From Cheiracanthium punctorium (lineage: Eukaryota > Arthropoda > Arachnida > Araneae > Cheiracanthiidae): a DNA stretch of 64,000 bases. The notes beneath the pieces are model-generated. The model had not been told where the DNA came from, did no database searches, and saw only the letters and a list, made by a program, of their open reading frames with translations. Every line of letters begins with the position of its first letter. Within the stretch, counting starts at the first letter, position 1. The DNA lies in NCBI GenBank assembly GCA_038373885.1, contig JAWZYV010012403.1, positions 369,123 to 433,122 on the forward strand, in the 5' to 3' direction. The translations under genes and the position numbers were made by a program. Of the stretch, positions 23,477-36,555 are shown one piece after another.

Positions 23477-23860
23477 TTAACCGTTTAACGCGCAGTGTTC
23501 CCGCTCCGGGAACACCAAACTCTGACGTATTGACTGTTGACCGTCACGAAGAATAGATTCGATTTCTATAAAAATAGTTGCGGGTGACAGAGCTCCACGA
23601 GAATCCTTTACTTTTTAAGCACGTCATTTCCCGTCCAAAAAATGGTCACGATTCTTTTTAACAGCGCTGACATCTGCTGAAAAATGGAAGCATGCGAGAA
23701 CAGCTGGATAGATTGCCCCATGCTGCAAAAAGGGCAGCCGTTGCCATCGCTCGACTTAACTACCAGCAAGAGGGCGGACGATCGAAACGTTCATCGCGTG
23801 CCACAGATCTAGAGACCTTTTTTTGACGACAGCTGGCTGCGCGCACAGCCAGTTGTCGAT
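23477..23860 (+). mobile_element. Family A MITE, right end missing
   Basis: TTAA at 23477-23480, then CCGTTTAACGCGCAGTG, the small hairpin (TTCCCGCTCCGGGAA) and the left half through the first arm. The second arm breaks off after the central GCGCACAGCCAGTTGTCGA. No B end or right TTAA. Confidence 0.9.
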
Positions 23861-24503
23861 GTCCATCAGGGCCTGAAAAATCTATTGCCCGACGTGCAAG
23901 GTCATGTAAAATTTTCAGCCAGGCATGTATTTTATTTTATTTTATTTATTACTATTTATTTATTTATTTTGCCACTGATTCGGTTTGTGATTGCAACATT
24001 TACATTCACATTAGTACTTTTAGCACTACGGTAAGTTTCTCTACGGTGCTTAGAGATTTGAGTTCCTTTTAGTTCTGTAACAGCCAACTGTCTTCCCCCC
24101 CCCCCTCCTATTTTGTAAGTTTGTCTAATTAAATGTCTAACTGACAGTGATTTTTGTTTTCTTTTTGTCTATCTGTTTTTGCTGAACTATAGAATGCAGA
24201 CTTTAGATATTGTTATCATATTAAATCAATAATTTCCATGCAGTCCACAGCCAAAAATAAAGGAAAATCTAATTATACTGCACCGGTGTTGAAGGTGCTG
24301 ATGATAGAAGTCAACCTCACAACCTGACAAACTATAATTTTGCAGCAAAGACAACTTTGCAAGTGGGTTTCATTCTGAGTTTTGTGCCATGTCGACCACC
24401 GCGGATCTTTACCCCATCAGATGGGGCAAACATCCGAAAATACCAAAATCTGTAAACGTCACTCCCAGTTTTTATGTATTATATTTTAGATAAAAGAGAT
24501 CAT
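23861..24503. other. Intergenic DNA without recognised genes
   Basis: Contains a (TTTTA)n/(TTTA)n tract at about 23930-23970 and a C-run at 24096-24105. No gene seen. Confidence 0.5.
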
Positions 24504-25026
24504 TTAACCCTTTGAGGCGCAACCCTTTCCCAATGCTGAAAAAAATGGCAGCCGTTGCCATCGCTCGACTTAACTACCAGCAAGATGGCGGACGATCGAA
24601 ACGTTCATCGCTTGGCACAGATCTAGAGACCCTTTTTTGACGACAGATGGCTGTGCCCGCGCACAACCAGCTGTCGTAAAAAAAGGGTCTCTAGATCTGT
24701 GGAACGCGATGAACGTTTCGATCGTTCGCCATCTTGCTGGTAGTTAAGTCGAGCGATGGCAACTGCTTCCCTTTCTTCAACATTGGGCAATCTATCCAGC
24801 TGTTCTCGCATTCTTCCATTTTCCAGCAGATGTCCAGTGCTGTTAAAAATAATCGTGACCATTTTTTGACGGGAAAGGACGTGCTAAAAAGTAAAGGATT
24901 CTCGTGGAGCTGTGTCACCCGCAACTATTTTTTATAGAAATCCAATCTATTCTTCGTGACTGGCAACAGTCAAAACGTCAGAGTTTGGTGTTCCCAGAGC
25001 GGGAAAACTGCGTGTTAAAGGGTTCA
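24504..25026 (-). mobile_element. Family A TTAA foldback MITE, reverse orientation
   Basis: Starts TTAACCCTTTGAGGCGCAACC at 24504 (B end) and runs through both foldback arms, the conserved unique half and the A end, ending GTGTTAAAGGGTTCA near 25026. The right TTAA has decayed to TTCA. Open frames on both strands inside are repeat sequence. Confidence 0.92.
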
Positions 25027-26518
25027 TTCTCTCTGCAGTAGTAAATGGAACTGTAGATCAGACTGATGTCAGAAAGCGTACCATAATCGATGCAAACATT
25101 TTTCTTTTAACTCACTCCTTTTATTCGTTCCAAGGGTGGTAACAACCTGTTTAGTATCGCCTTTAAACTCCAAATAAGATTAGAGAAAAAAATAGAAGCA
25201 TGGCGCGGCATGTGCACACAGAGATAGCAGTAATCGGACATTGTCTTTTTTGCTTATTGTCCAGGTGGTTCGATTTCGATAAGCAGTATTATCGTAAAAT
25301 CGTGATAGTGCGAGAAGAAGAAAAAATTAATAAACGTTCTCTGGTCTCTGATAAAACGAAAACTGAGAAGGCATCCCTTCCATCACAGGTGGAAGAGCAA
25401 AGCAAATATCAGGCAGCGACCTCGATAGATAATTAAAAATTATTAAGGACGATTCCGTGTGAAAAATTGAAAGCAGGAGAAGTCGGGATGAACGCAGCAA
25501 TTGTAAAACACTTTCTAACAAGCCGTGCGAGAGGCGGGTGGAGACAGAGCTCCGTCCCTAGGCCCGTGCTAGTTTTCAGAGAATGCTTTACGTAATTCAT
25601 TTATACATGTCTAATTAAAAAAAACCCTTAAAAATGTACCAATGTTTGAATTAGTTCAAGAACAATTTAGATGGTAAGAAATGTTATTTCTACCATCTGA
25701 ATATGAATATTTCTTTAAACTTTCGAACGCCAATAAAAAGCAGCTTTAAATATTAGAAAAAAATTCTTCTCTCCTCCCTTCTTTCAACTAAAAAAATCAC
25801 TAAAAAGAGTACTTTTAGAAAATATTATTCCCCCCCCCTCCCCTTTAAAAAAAAAAAAAAAACTTCGTGTTAGTGGTAAACAACCTAAAGAAAGAAACGC
25901 AAGAAAGATTTTGAGACATCCTGTATATGTAATATACTGAACACCTTTTAAAACCTGTACTCCAAAAGTACTCCTTTGTACTTCTAAAAACATAAAAAAA
26001 ATTAATGGGGTTATTTTATGCAGTCTTTTAAACGTGCGTCCGTGTAAAGTTGTCTATGGATTGAAAAGATTAATCATGTAGTAAATAGTAGCAGCTACTC
26101 ATATTTGTTTCAAGTTACGCATTTTTCAAAAATTACTTCAAACTAGTTACTCGCTCACAAGATTAAAATAGGAAATTCGATTAACATCTATAAAACTTCT
26201 GAAATTATGGCTCCCGTGTCATAATTTTTCTACAAAAATGTTTAACCTAAATTGATATCATTGTTTATTTACAAACCCCCCCCCCCCCAACTTTTTTCTC
26301 TTTTCTTCTTTCTTATTAATGTATACAAAATTTTTCAGTTTTTAGAAGCATAACATAAAAATTTATCTATTCTTTCATAAAACTCTAAAATCATGTATCC
26401 TTCATAATCACAAGTTTTAACAAAATTATTCTTAAAAATCTACATTTTGTTACTTTTACGTACACAAGTCTCCCCCGATAATACTCGAGTTCCTACTGTA
26501 ATGCACCCAGTTATGTAC

Positions 26519-26551
<33 letters not shown>
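26519..26551. repeat. (TA)n microsatellite
   Basis: About 16 uninterrupted TA units. Confidence 0.95.
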
Positions 26552-26555
<4 letters not shown>

Positions 26556-28195
26556 CCCCACCCCCTTCCCAGTAATTTTTGAAACCTTACGCTTATAGCA
26601 GACAGTTCGTTTTCCTTTTCTCCGCAAGTGATACATCTAATTAAAATCAGCAACCCCTTTTCCGATCGATCTATATTGCATTTTAATATTATCTTACTAT
26701 AATTACGCTGATCCCTGGCTCACGCTCCAACATTCCCTCATTTTTAAGCTATTTTTCGCACTTTTCAGCTCTATTTTATTTCCAAGAGTAAAAAAGAAGG
26801 TAATCATTTGCGTGACAAAATTACCCTTATCAAGTGAAACTGATGTCACACAATTGGGATTCCAATTCGCTTAAAATAGTTTTTCCAGGTAGCATAGTTT
26901 AATTTTTTTTTTTCATTAAAATAATCGTCTGCTGAAGCATTAATATAAGAGGGGCTGAGTACACAAAACGAAATCGTTGGAATGCGAAACGTTTCTGCGC
27001 ATTTCCAGAAGAGCATGAAATTCAATTTGGGTATTTAATAAAAACTGAATATGAAGTTATTTATTTTAGGTGGACATGTATTAACTGTGGACATATTTTC
27101 GTCAAATGTTTTTTTTTTCCTAGCGCCCGTTTAATTGCCTCCACAACCGGCTTTTTCTTCTAGAATTACCTATCTTCTAAAAAAAACACTGGTTAAACTG
27201 AACCTTTAGCTCACGATTTTCGAAATTTATGCCAAGAAAAAGTATCCTCGACTCAAATAATAAAAAAAAGTTATCACATTCTTATACATCTAGCATTTCA
27301 TTCTACACGTACCCGACTTTATTGGCTTATGTCATCATCTGCATTCAATCATTTTTTTAAAGAGTATCTTTCCTTTGCATGAATAAAACATGCATTCGAG
27401 TGTTCCACTTGCGTGCGATAAAATGGCAATCGCCTGATGTGTTTTTCAAGTGACGTCAGAGGCTTGTCCTGGATGACAGAAGATTAAGCACATCCTTCGT
27501 GTCGCAAGCAAGATTCCGTAAATAAAAACAGTTATGTTGCATTATTACATCAAAGCCTGGCAATGAAAAGTGTTCTTCTTCGGTGTGAGAGAAAGTCCCG
27601 ATTATCAGCGGCCTGTAATCTTCTAAATCTGATGCAAACCGGATGTAATATTTACGTATTACGCGAACAGAGCAGCGCAATCCAGTCGAGCTGTTGGATT
27701 ATTTATGTTTACGCTTCTTGAAAGAATAAAAAAAAATATATAATTAAATTAAAATCTCCGTATAGAATCATAAAAAATGGTACTTATGATAATTATTGGA
27801 TTAATACGAATGCAGAGGTCATAAAGAATTTAAAAAAAAAACGGATAGATATAGTTTCAAATGGATAATAATTATTAATTTGAGTAGTAACTCCGGCTTT
27901 TAAAAAAGTATTATTATCATCTGAACAGAGTATTATATACAGATTAAACAAATATGAAACATTCATCCTGGAGATTCCGTTAATGCACATAATCTTTTAA
28001 AACGATAAGAAGCTGTGGATTAAGTTTTCTGTGTAAATATATGGGAACTTTAGGCTTATGAAAAAAGAAAAATAAAAGCCTAGGTAAAAAATAATTTAGT
28101 TTCAAAGTGCAATAACTTTTCGGCGGAATTATTCTTTAAATGCTGAGCAGCTGAGGTAAGGAAGTTGAGTAAACGCCCCGGCCCCCTCAGGAGAT

Positions 28196-28225
28196 CACAG
28201 AATTCAACCCCTATTGAATTCTGTG
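28196..28225. repeat. Perfect 12-bp hairpin
   Basis: Arms CACAGAATTCAA (28196-28207) and TTGAATTCTGTG (28214-28225) around the loop CCCCTA. It stands alone, with no recognised element around it. Confidence 0.85.
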
Positions 28226-29585
28226 CATAGGAGATCAGATATGGGATGATACGGGATATATCCTCCCCCTCAATTTTTTTTTTATTAGTTAGCATAAGCT
28301 TTTCAGATTTTTACTTCGTATAGAAATTTCTTTTAGTTGCACACAACTATATTTCATGTTTCTCCCCTCTTAATCAAAAAACTTCCTGGCTACTCCCTTG
28401 CCCTCTGTTATTTGAACGTCTATTGACTACAAAATTAGTTCATAGAAACCACTTGATTATGAGTGCAGTTTTAACTTACATTATTTACATGAGGTAGAGG
28501 TCAACACATACTTCTCTTGATCCTGGACACATCAATTTTCGTTCCTTTACAAATTGACAACAAGTAAAATATCTTTACAGCGAACTGCACCTTAACGAAT
28601 ATTTCCGATTAATGAATAGATATTTTTCATAATTAAAAAAAAAAATCACATAGTAGAAATTCAGTCATAATGGAGTTTCACTTTAAAGACTTTTCAGAGC
28701 TGAGAATTTGATCTTTCATTCCTTGATATGCATCATAAGGAGATTTTTCTACACATTCAGTGAAACCTCTTAATTTGGACACCTCTATAAACTGGATAAT
28801 TTACTGGGGAATAGAATGTACCCGTAACATTTTCCGTAAATTGGAAACTTTCTGAGAGAGAAAGGCAAATGCACACCTTATCAGATTGATATTACATTTA
28901 TGTGTGACCTTCACATATTTATTATTTTTTACAACTCGCACAGACCAAGGAAACGTGACATCCATTGCTCTTTTGTCTTTTAGAAAAAGGTGTGTTGTAT
29001 GACGTCTCCATAACACACTTTTACACCTCTTAACGAAAATACTTAATCAAAAGCCTTTTAGACCGAGGGGTCCTATGTCCAAAAGCACCCATGCAATAAT
29101 CAAAATCATGAGAGAGGGGGTCGTTTTCATATTAAAGTGCACTCCGACTTAGTTTTATTCAATAAGACATCCAACGTAGTGTTACTATTTAATCTGGAAT
29201 ACGAAACTGTTAAGTTATTCAAAGCATTTGAAAATACAGATGTAACCAGAAAGAGGAATATAGAAGTGTGAAAATTTCATTCAAAATTTGCATTCATGTT
29301 TTTTTCTTAAAGTAAAAACAAATTCAAATGTAGCTTTACTGCGATACGTGCGCCCCGTCAATCGCAAAAATATGTACGCGTGGATTAGCTTTCCTATATC
29401 TGTTTAGCGATTCATGAATTTGAATTTTACAAAACACTGAGACGTTTAAATCTTTAACATATAATATATTTATTCGCTTATTTATTATTCTCAAAATCAA
29501 TTTCGGAATTTCATTCATCACTTCACGATAAAAACTACAAAAACTGGGGAATGTGATAAAATGGTTTCGTTATCTATGAAAGGGT

Positions 29586-30001
29586 TGAACCTTTAACGCG
29601 CAGTGTTCCCGCTTTGGGAACACCAAACTCTGACGTTTTGACTGTTACCAGTCACGAAGAATAGATTTGATTTCTATAAAAATAGTTGCGGGTGACATAA
29701 CTCCACGAGAATCCTTTACTTTTTAGCACGTCCTTTCCCGTCAAAAAATGGTCACTATTATTTTTAATAGCACTGGACATCTGCTGAAAAATGGAAGAAT
29801 GCGAGAACAGCTGGATAGATTGCCCAATGCTGAAAAAAGGGCACAGCCAGCTGCGTCAAAAAAGGGGTCTCTATAGATCTGTGGCACGCGATGAACGTTT
29901 CGATCGTCCGTCATCTTGCTGGTCGTTACGTCGAGCGATGGCAACGGCTGCCCTTTTTTTCAGCATTGGGAAAGGGTTGCGGTTGCGCCTCAAAGGGTTA
30001 A
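29586..30001 (+). mobile_element. Family A TTAA foldback MITE, central deletion
   Basis: Starts TTGAACCTTTAACGCGCAG near 29586, where the left TTAA has decayed, and ends CCTCAAAGGGTTAA at 30001. Most of the left arm and the loop are deleted; the junction reads GGGCACAGCCAGCTGCGTC. The B end has a GGTTGC duplication. Confidence 0.9.
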
Positions 30002-30618
30002 ACAGGCCGTTTCATGTGCACCAGCCAACCTTGACAATGATCGCTTTTTTAATTCCAATTCAGTTAAAGCATCCGTATCTTGCGCTCTCCCCTTTGTCTC
30101 GTTTATTCGTTTTTCAAGAACGTCTCTTTATTGCAGTGGAATGAAAACGCTTTCATCTATCAAGACCATCAGATCATGCAAAGCCAGTCCTCTTGTCTGC
30201 CCAAATTAACCTGGAAACCTTGATCCACTCGTGGTTTGTTCACCCAACGAGCGCGCAATCCTTATCCCATTCAGTTCTGCTTTTTGATTCCTTTTACAGC
30301 CAGAGAGAAAGAGAAAAAAAAGGATTTACAGTCATGTCCACCTCCTTTTTCTTAGTTTCATACTAACCTTGGAGAAAAAAATACGACTTTTTTTACGAGA
30401 GTCCTGTTTGCGAGCGCGTGCGTTTTCTATGGCCATAAAAGAAAAGGTATCCTGATTTTAACGCTTTCCTACTAAGTTGGAAAGTGCTTACGATTCCGGC
30501 TTGTATGTCTGTCGATGCGCGACAGTTTGTCCTGAAATTTATCCGCGCTGTGATGAAAATTTCAGCGAATAAATTGATTACGAACAATGTAATAAGCTTG
30601 TATCAAACTTCAATTAAC

Positions 30619-30750
30619 CGCTTAAGCCTCCCTCCCGTCAAAATCACGGGCTAAGCTAGCTTTCTCCCTCCATTTCTCGTGCCCGCCCTATTTCCGGGCT
30701 TTAGTGTTCAAATGTTATGCGCCTGAAAGATAAGAGCATTTCCATTCTTA
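30619..30750. repeat. Dispersed repeat G, copy 2
   Basis: Same order as 17350-17490: CCTCCCGTCAAAATCACGGG, CTTTCTCCCTCCATTTCTCG, TGCCCG, a loop with CGGGC, AATGTTATGCGCC and GAAAGATAAGAGCATTTCC. The spacing between words differs slightly. Confidence 0.75.
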
Positions 30751-31264
30751 TGCAGCTAGGGAAGCAGCGTTACGTATGCAGCTAGTATGCAGTAGTGCAG
30801 CTTGTGAAGAATCACCCAGAATTTTTTTCGAGTCTGGCTCAATTAGTTTATTTTCATTTGCGTACAAAGACCGTGAGAAATATTCTGTTTCTTCGAACAA
30901 CCACCTTTAAGTAAATTTGCTTAACTTTTTTGTAGGGTAACTTTTGTTTCGGCGGTCATCCACATGTAATAGAACAGAACCCAAGTTTTGAAAGTTTAGT
31001 GGCGATCGAAAAGAAAGAAATTAAAACGAATATATGACTATCTCCATACAAAACCCTTAACGGGTTAAAAGTTTGTAAACTTGTAAACCAGCATTTTACT
31101 TTAACTATATCAACTAAGTCGCAAGAATGCAAAACTCGTTAAATCCAAAAAAATTCAAAATTGAGATTATAACGCCATTTTGTTTTTACATCAACCTTTG
31201 TTCGTTCCCGTTAAAAGAAATGCAGTGAACAACTTCTAAACTATTGAAATAGAGCTCATTATCC

Positions 31265-31633
31265 CATACTGCTAGCGTTGCCAGGCGTCCGGATAAAGCC
31301 GGACATAGTTAGGCTCTTTGATTGCGTGTCCGGCCAAACTGAACGGTGTCCGGCTTTTGTTAGGCTTTTTACTGGTGACTTTGGATGATTAGTAATAAAG
31401 TACTTGAATTGATTTGGCATTCGATGTTATTTATATTTCATTAGAATTTAACAAGATTCATGGTAATAATCAAAAAAGCTAGATTTTGCATACAATTTTT
31501 TTGTCGTAACTATTAATACTGAGATAAAATTCTCATTATTGTAGGCTGTCCGGCCTTTTAACCCAAATGTCCGGCCAAACTGGCTGGTCTGTCCGGCTAT
31601 TTGGTTTGGCGACCTGGCAACCCTACATACTGC
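31265..31633. mobile_element. hAT-type non-autonomous element
   Basis: The element at 31273-31625 starts TAGCGTTGCCAGG and ends CCTGGCAACCCTA, inverted repeats differing at one base. The 8-mer CATACTGC flanks both sides (31265-31272 and 31626-31633). The body repeats the word GTCCGGC on both sides. There is no coding capacity. Confidence 0.93.
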
Positions 31634-32540
31634 TGCAAAATTCTGTAAATCCATCTTGCTGACTGCTGCATAATTCGTTATATCCTTTTGATTCACCCCT
31701 CAACTCGCTATATCCTCAGCTGCTCGTACTCAGAACATGTTTTTGGGCTGCAAAACGTGTTGAATTTCAGGCCTTTTTTTTTTCCATTGTTCTTTTCATT
31801 ATTACCAACATTGTATAAATATTGCCGACGTATTCTGTGCTTTTTGTGTATTTTACTGTGATTAAGAAATTTTTTAATTCCTTTAGCTATTCTTTAAGCT
31901 ACCACACAGTAAAGTCTTTTAGCTTCTTTTTTTAAACATAAATTTTACTTTTCAATCATTTTATCATTTGACTTCTGTAAAAATTTACCGCTCCCCTAGT
32001 ATCGGATTAGGCAACTTATTCATGGCAAGCTTATATCTACAATTTTACAATCTGCGTTGGACATTCCGATGTCCAACTACCAAAGAGAACACTTTTTGTT
32101 ATGCATGGACAAAAGATAGGCATCTCAAAGAATCGCTCGAGATAGCGTCAGCTCTGTATGATTGCTTGTAGAAAATTGACCTAATCCAAATTTCTACTGT
32201 TCGTCTGGCATGTGATGACTGTTGGGGGCTAGATTAAATGAATTTGTACCTTAATGGTGAATTCGTACTGTTTCAAAACTTGATAAATTCTTCATACAGC
32301 AGCTAAATTCTGTAAATTCAAATCAATTAGTTAAATAACATGAAAAATTACACCAAATTCAGGAAAAACACTGATGGAATTGGATTCGAAAAGAACTCTT
32401 TCACTAAAATGCCGAATTTCAAGCAATCAGCTCGAAAACTAAACTCTACAGAAGTTTTTTTCATTTTCTGTAAAAAAAAATCTGGATGGCGCTTAACGAG
32501 TTTTGCAATTGGACAGCTCAATTTTAAATAGGGGGTCTTT
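31634..32540. other. Intergenic DNA without recognised genes
   Basis: A 67-codon frame at 31968-32171 ends ...SLEIASALYDCL but has no known domain and no clear splice sites. Nothing else was recognised. Confidence 0.4.
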
Positions 32541-32670
32541 AATAATAATGATAATAATAATAATAATAATATAATGATAATAATAATGATAATGATAAAT
32601 ATAATGATAATAATAATAATGATAAATATGATAATGATAAATATAAGGATAATGATACTGATAATAATAA
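32541..32670. repeat. Imperfect (AAT)n/(ATG)n microsatellite
   Basis: About 130 bp of interrupted ATAATG, AATAAT and ATAAATATG units. Confidence 0.92.
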
Positions 32671-32996
32671 TGCTATCAAATTTTGAGTGACGTCCTGGTG
32701 TGACTTTATAAGATTTGTTTTTGTTCCATTACAATTACTTTTATTTTCTAAAAAAAAGATTTACACATTCAAGCAATGCTTTTTAATTATCAAATACAAT
32801 GTCAATATATCACACCTTCATTGAGTCTACATTCACTGAGTCAGTGCCTATATTGTGTATTCAAATGAATTTGTTCCAATAATTTATCTTTTGCGTCACG
32901 CTATTCAAAAACTCAAGAAAATGCATACGTATAGTTTGGATACTGTGTGTTGTTCCGTTAAAACTTCACTGTCCAATCTTCGAACTAAAGCAAGAT

Positions 32997-33446
32997 CTGA
33001 ACGGCAGTGGCGCACACAAGGGGGGGGGGGGGTCCAGGGGGTCCGGACCCCTCCATCGGCTTTGATATTTTTTTCGATTGATTATTATCCTATATCTATA
33101 GTAAATAAAATAATTCCAAAAAAGGTAGCAATAGTTTCAGTTCTAATAAATAAAAAAAGAATTTTTTTTCTCGTTTTCCTCAACTTTTCAAGAACGAACT
33201 GAAAGCGAACATAAAACACCATCTTGTTCTCAAAACTGTACAACTATTACTTTGCTTCCTATTGTACTGTGTAGTGTATTCTTAGGGATCGGACGAGTTT
33301 TGATGAATTCCATCTAATGAAAAGGAGCTCTTTCATCACTGATTTTTGTCAATCTTGAAAATCCCTAAAAGTTGGACACCCCCCCCCAAACTGTAAAAGT
33401 TGGACCCCCTCCAGCCAAAAATCCTGTGTGCGCGCCTGCTGAACGG
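32997..33446. mobile_element. hAT-type non-autonomous element
   Basis: The element at 33005-33438 starts CAGTGGCGCACACAAGG and ends CCTGTGTGCGCGCCTG. Both sides carry the 8-mer CTGAACGG (32997-33004 and 33439-33446). Subterminal G-run and C-run tracts mirror one another. No transposase is encoded; the 115-codon frame running in from the left is not conserved. Confidence 0.93.
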
Positions 33447-33748
33447 ATACACCAAACCGCGTTCGTTTTATTTGAAACTTAAATTCAAAATCCAGTATAC
33501 GTAAAGTGACCAGACGTCCTGCTTTTGGCGGGACAGTCCTGATTTTTACCTACATGTCCTGCTGTCAACACAGAGTCCTAAAATGTCCCGCTTTTCCATT
33601 CCTGTCCCGCCAAAGTCCTGCTTTATGAAAAATAAATAAATACATGTAAAATAAATTGGGAATAATTGGAAATGATTGTGTTATTTACAAAATGTTTTGT
33701 TAGTTGTATTTTTTTTATTGATGGAAATGATTGTTTTATAATATGTAT

Positions 33749-33924
33749 CAGGGGCGTAGAAAGAAATTTTTCATGGGGGGGGGGTTACGACTACTACAAC
33801 TCATATATATGTATGCGTGTGTGTGATAATGTAGTGAAGAATATGCATTTTGTATGGCAAAAAATTTCTCATTGGGGGGGGGGTGTTATGACCCCCCTAA
33901 CCCCCCCCCGTGGCTACGCCCCTG
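33749..33924. mobile_element. Family C hAT-type MITE, nested
   Basis: Starts CAGGGGCGTAGAAAGAAATT and ends GTGGCTACGCCCCTG. The body matches other family C copies (GTATGGCAAAAAATTTCTCA, CTCATATATATGTATGCGTG). Flanking ATATGTAT and TATACATA do not form a clean target duplication. Confidence 0.88.
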
Positions 33925-34015
33925 TATACATACCTATACAATGGATGGCAATTCTATAGTTATTGTTAGAAAGCAAACTATTTTCAAAATTTATCCAAAA
34001 ATTAACAATAAAATT

Positions 34016-34335
34016 ATTTAAAAGAGCGGTTCTCAACCTTTTTAACGTCGCGCCCCCCAACAAAGGCTAACTTACGGTGGACCCCCCCCCTCACATTTTT
34101 CAGCATACATTCAGTTTTTTAATTTTTAACAATGAACATTGAGTCCAATTTTCTACAAAATAATGTTATCAGTAAAGTTTGAATGAACATTTTAAGCGAA
34201 AATGGATAGATTTTTGAGTAAAAAGGAGAATAAATAAGATGATTTTTTTTAAAAACATGCATCACTACTTGCTCTTTGGTTTTTCTCGCCCCCTTGGGGG
34301 TCGCGCCCCACAGGTTGAGAAATGCTGATTTCAAA
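34016..34335. mobile_element. hAT-type element, nested
   Basis: The element at 34024-34327 begins GAGCGGTTCTCAACCT and ends AGGTTGAGAAATGCTG. Flanking 8-mers ATTTAAAA and ATTTCAAA differ at one base. TTCTCAACCT is typical of Buster-like hAT ends and is shared in style with the 22.2 kb element. The 71-codon minus frame inside shows no transposase motif. Confidence 0.85.
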
Positions 34336-34527
34336 CCTAAATTTATATAATAGGACTATTTTATTTATATATTCTCTATATTTTTTCAACTCATTTTTCT
34401 CATAAAAGTTGAAAATCAAATTATGTTTAGGAAAAAAAAAAAAAAATGCTTTTCATCCCTCCCTACTCTGCTGTTTAGAAGTGTCCTGATTTTCCGTTCA
34501 GAAAAAATGGTCACTTTTAAGTATACG

Positions 34528-35031
34528 TGCCTATCAGGTTACGTTGGAAAGTGCTTTGTAATCGGTGCAATCGACGCGATTCCTTTTCCTTCCTTTTTAA
34601 AATCTAGGAGATGAAAATAAGGCATGCAGCTCTTGAAATTCTAGAGCAGGTTTGGGACGAGAGGGAAAGAGAAAGAGAAAGAAGAACAAGAAAAAAAAAA
34701 AAAAAGATTTAGAAATGCTTGTGAGTGTGTGTTTATAGGTTTGTGAGCGTTTTCTCTCCAGACTTTAAATTGCCCGCTTTTATATATAGGATGGTGTGTG
34801 CTTCAAAGTGAGAAGAGAAAAACACGTCTTTATTAAATTCCGAAACCAGTTCTGAGAGATACCCGGAGGGAAGAAAGACGCTTTGTGAGAATTCCACCTT
34901 CAAACGTCATTTTAAATTTCGGTTGATATTTTTTTCTTCTTCTTCTGTCTCTATCTTGAGTGCATTTGCTTTAAGAATGTCTAACTGGCGCACTTTTAAA
35001 ATGAAAACAAGAACTAAATCAAATGCATCGA
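34528..35031. other. Intergenic DNA without recognised genes
   Basis: Contains a purine tract (34660-34707). No gene recognised. Confidence 0.45.
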
Positions 35032-35106
35032 TTAGCCCTTTGAGGCGCAACCCTTTCCCAATGCTGCAAAAAGGGCAGCAGTTGCCATCGCTCGACTTAA
35101 CGACCC
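35032..35106 (-). mobile_element. Family A fragment (B end only)
   Basis: TTAGCCCTTTGAGGCGCAACC followed by the outer part of one foldback arm to CTCGACTTAACGACC, where similarity stops. The TTAA is substituted to TTAG. Confidence 0.85.
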
Positions 35107-35439
35107 TCATGCTTTCCTGCGGTTTGGGTCAAACGTATCACTTGAAACATAACGTAATGAGATCATTATTAGGTTAGCTTCATATACAAAAAACCCTTAA
35201 AACATAAATCCGTAAAATTGCGAGGAAAAACTAAGTTCAAAAATTTAATAAAACTACATCAAAGTACGCATAAAAGTAATTTATTTCATAGTAAGAAAAC
35301 TGACAATCGCACATCCGTGATTCTTTGTGTGCAAAACCAGTGCCGTCTAGGGAACTTGTGAAAAAATCAGTGTGGCTAACTTAGATAAAATAATAAAAAA
35401 AAAACGCATTCGGATCTTTACCCCCGACTACCGTACTGG

Positions 35440-35738
35440 ATAGACTGCCCAACGCTGAAAAAGTGTCGCCGTTGCCATCGATCTATTTAACTACCATCAA
35501 CATGGCGGTCGATCGAATAGTCCATCTGGCGCCACAGAGCTGGAGAAGTTTTCTGACACAGCTGCTGTGCGCAGACGCGCTGTTCCTCGAGCTATGTTGT
35601 TTGCAGTTAAATAGATCGATGGCAGCCGTTGCACTTTTTCAGCGTTCGGATCATTTAACCGTATATTTCTGCGACTAGCAGTGAAAGCGCTGAAATGAGG
35701 TGGTTTCACTGCGTAACCACCGCGCGTCAAAGGGTTAA
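35440..35738. mobile_element. Diverged family A subfamily copy
   Basis: The left arm GGATAGACTGCCCAACGCTG, ATCGATCTATTTAACTACC, CAACATGGCGGTCGATCGAA pairs partly with the right arm CAGTTAAATAGATCGATGGC, AGCCGTTGCACTTTTTCAGC. The right end reads CCGCGCGTCAAAGGG then TTAA (35735-35738). Word order is that of family A with consistent substitutions, as in the 9266 fragment. A left TTAA was not found. Confidence 0.75.
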
Positions 35739-36555
35739 ACCATTCGTTCTCACGTACATGTGTGCCTCATCGTTAAAAAAGATGGATCAGCGGATACAGG
35801 TCTGAAAACAGATAACTTGTTTTTTTATCCCTTGGATGCCGTTCTTTTTCTTTGGACATTATTTTGAAGACTACATCATCTTGAAGTGATTACTTCACGC
35901 ACAATGTAGGAAATATTCTATCAGAATCGTAACTAGTAGTATTATAAATGGGAAAGTGAGTTTGTTTGTTTGTTTTTTACTCTTTCACGCCTAAACAACT
36001 GAAATCGATTATGATGAATTTTGGTATAGAGATAGATGCCTGGAGACGGCTACAGGCTACTTAGAAATTTATAGATTTTTAATTACGTTTTAAATTATTG
36101 ATTAGATACCGTTTCTAGGTTGCCATGCTTGGCGAGTTTCGCCCGCATAAAGGGATTCATGTTTTGGGCTAACAGAAATAGTATTACTTCAATGAAGAAT
36201 CGCGTGCAATTGAAAAGCATGAAATACCACGGAAATTATGCCTGTTTTACGCCAAATCTATCTTTCTATAATAATAAAAATGAATGTTCTCCAGACAAAT
36301 CTACAGCACGCAGAGCTTAGATTACTTCATGCAAAGAGCATATGACTTCGAAAATTAGAGCATATGACTTCGGTAATGTGCACCTGAGTCTCAGAATTTT
36401 GAAATTTTAATTACTTTTTAACTATTACTTAAAAAACGTTTTTAGGTGGTCATGCTTGGCGAGTTCCGCACAAAATGATTTATGCTTTTGAAATAAAGCA
36501 GGAATTCTATTTGTAGAATCCCGTGCATTTGAAAAACATGAAATGGCATGGAAAA

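Larger units (their letters stand above)
25027..29585. other. Long intergenic stretch without recognised genes
   Basis: All open frames here are under 85 codons and none shows a domain, splice context or repeat homology. One short hairpin (28196-28225) and one TA microsatellite (26519-26551) are listed separately. Confidence 0.4.
33494..34527. mobile_element. hAT-type element hosting two nested insertions
   Basis: The host element at 33502-34519 starts TAAAGTGACCAGACG and ends TGGTCACTTTTA. The 8-mer AGTATACG flanks it at 33494-33501 and 34520-34527. The left part repeats GTCCTG and GTCCCGC words. Inside are a family C MITE (33749-33924) and a second hAT element (34024-34327). Without these insertions the host would be about 0.5 kb. 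Confidence 0.9.

Noticed and set aside
24691..24924. Recurrent short frame beginning MEECENSWIDCPMLKKG seen in many places
   Set aside because: It is the translation of the family A left half and arm. Frames are broken in many copies and the arm is read on both strands, so repeat homology explains the apparent conservation.
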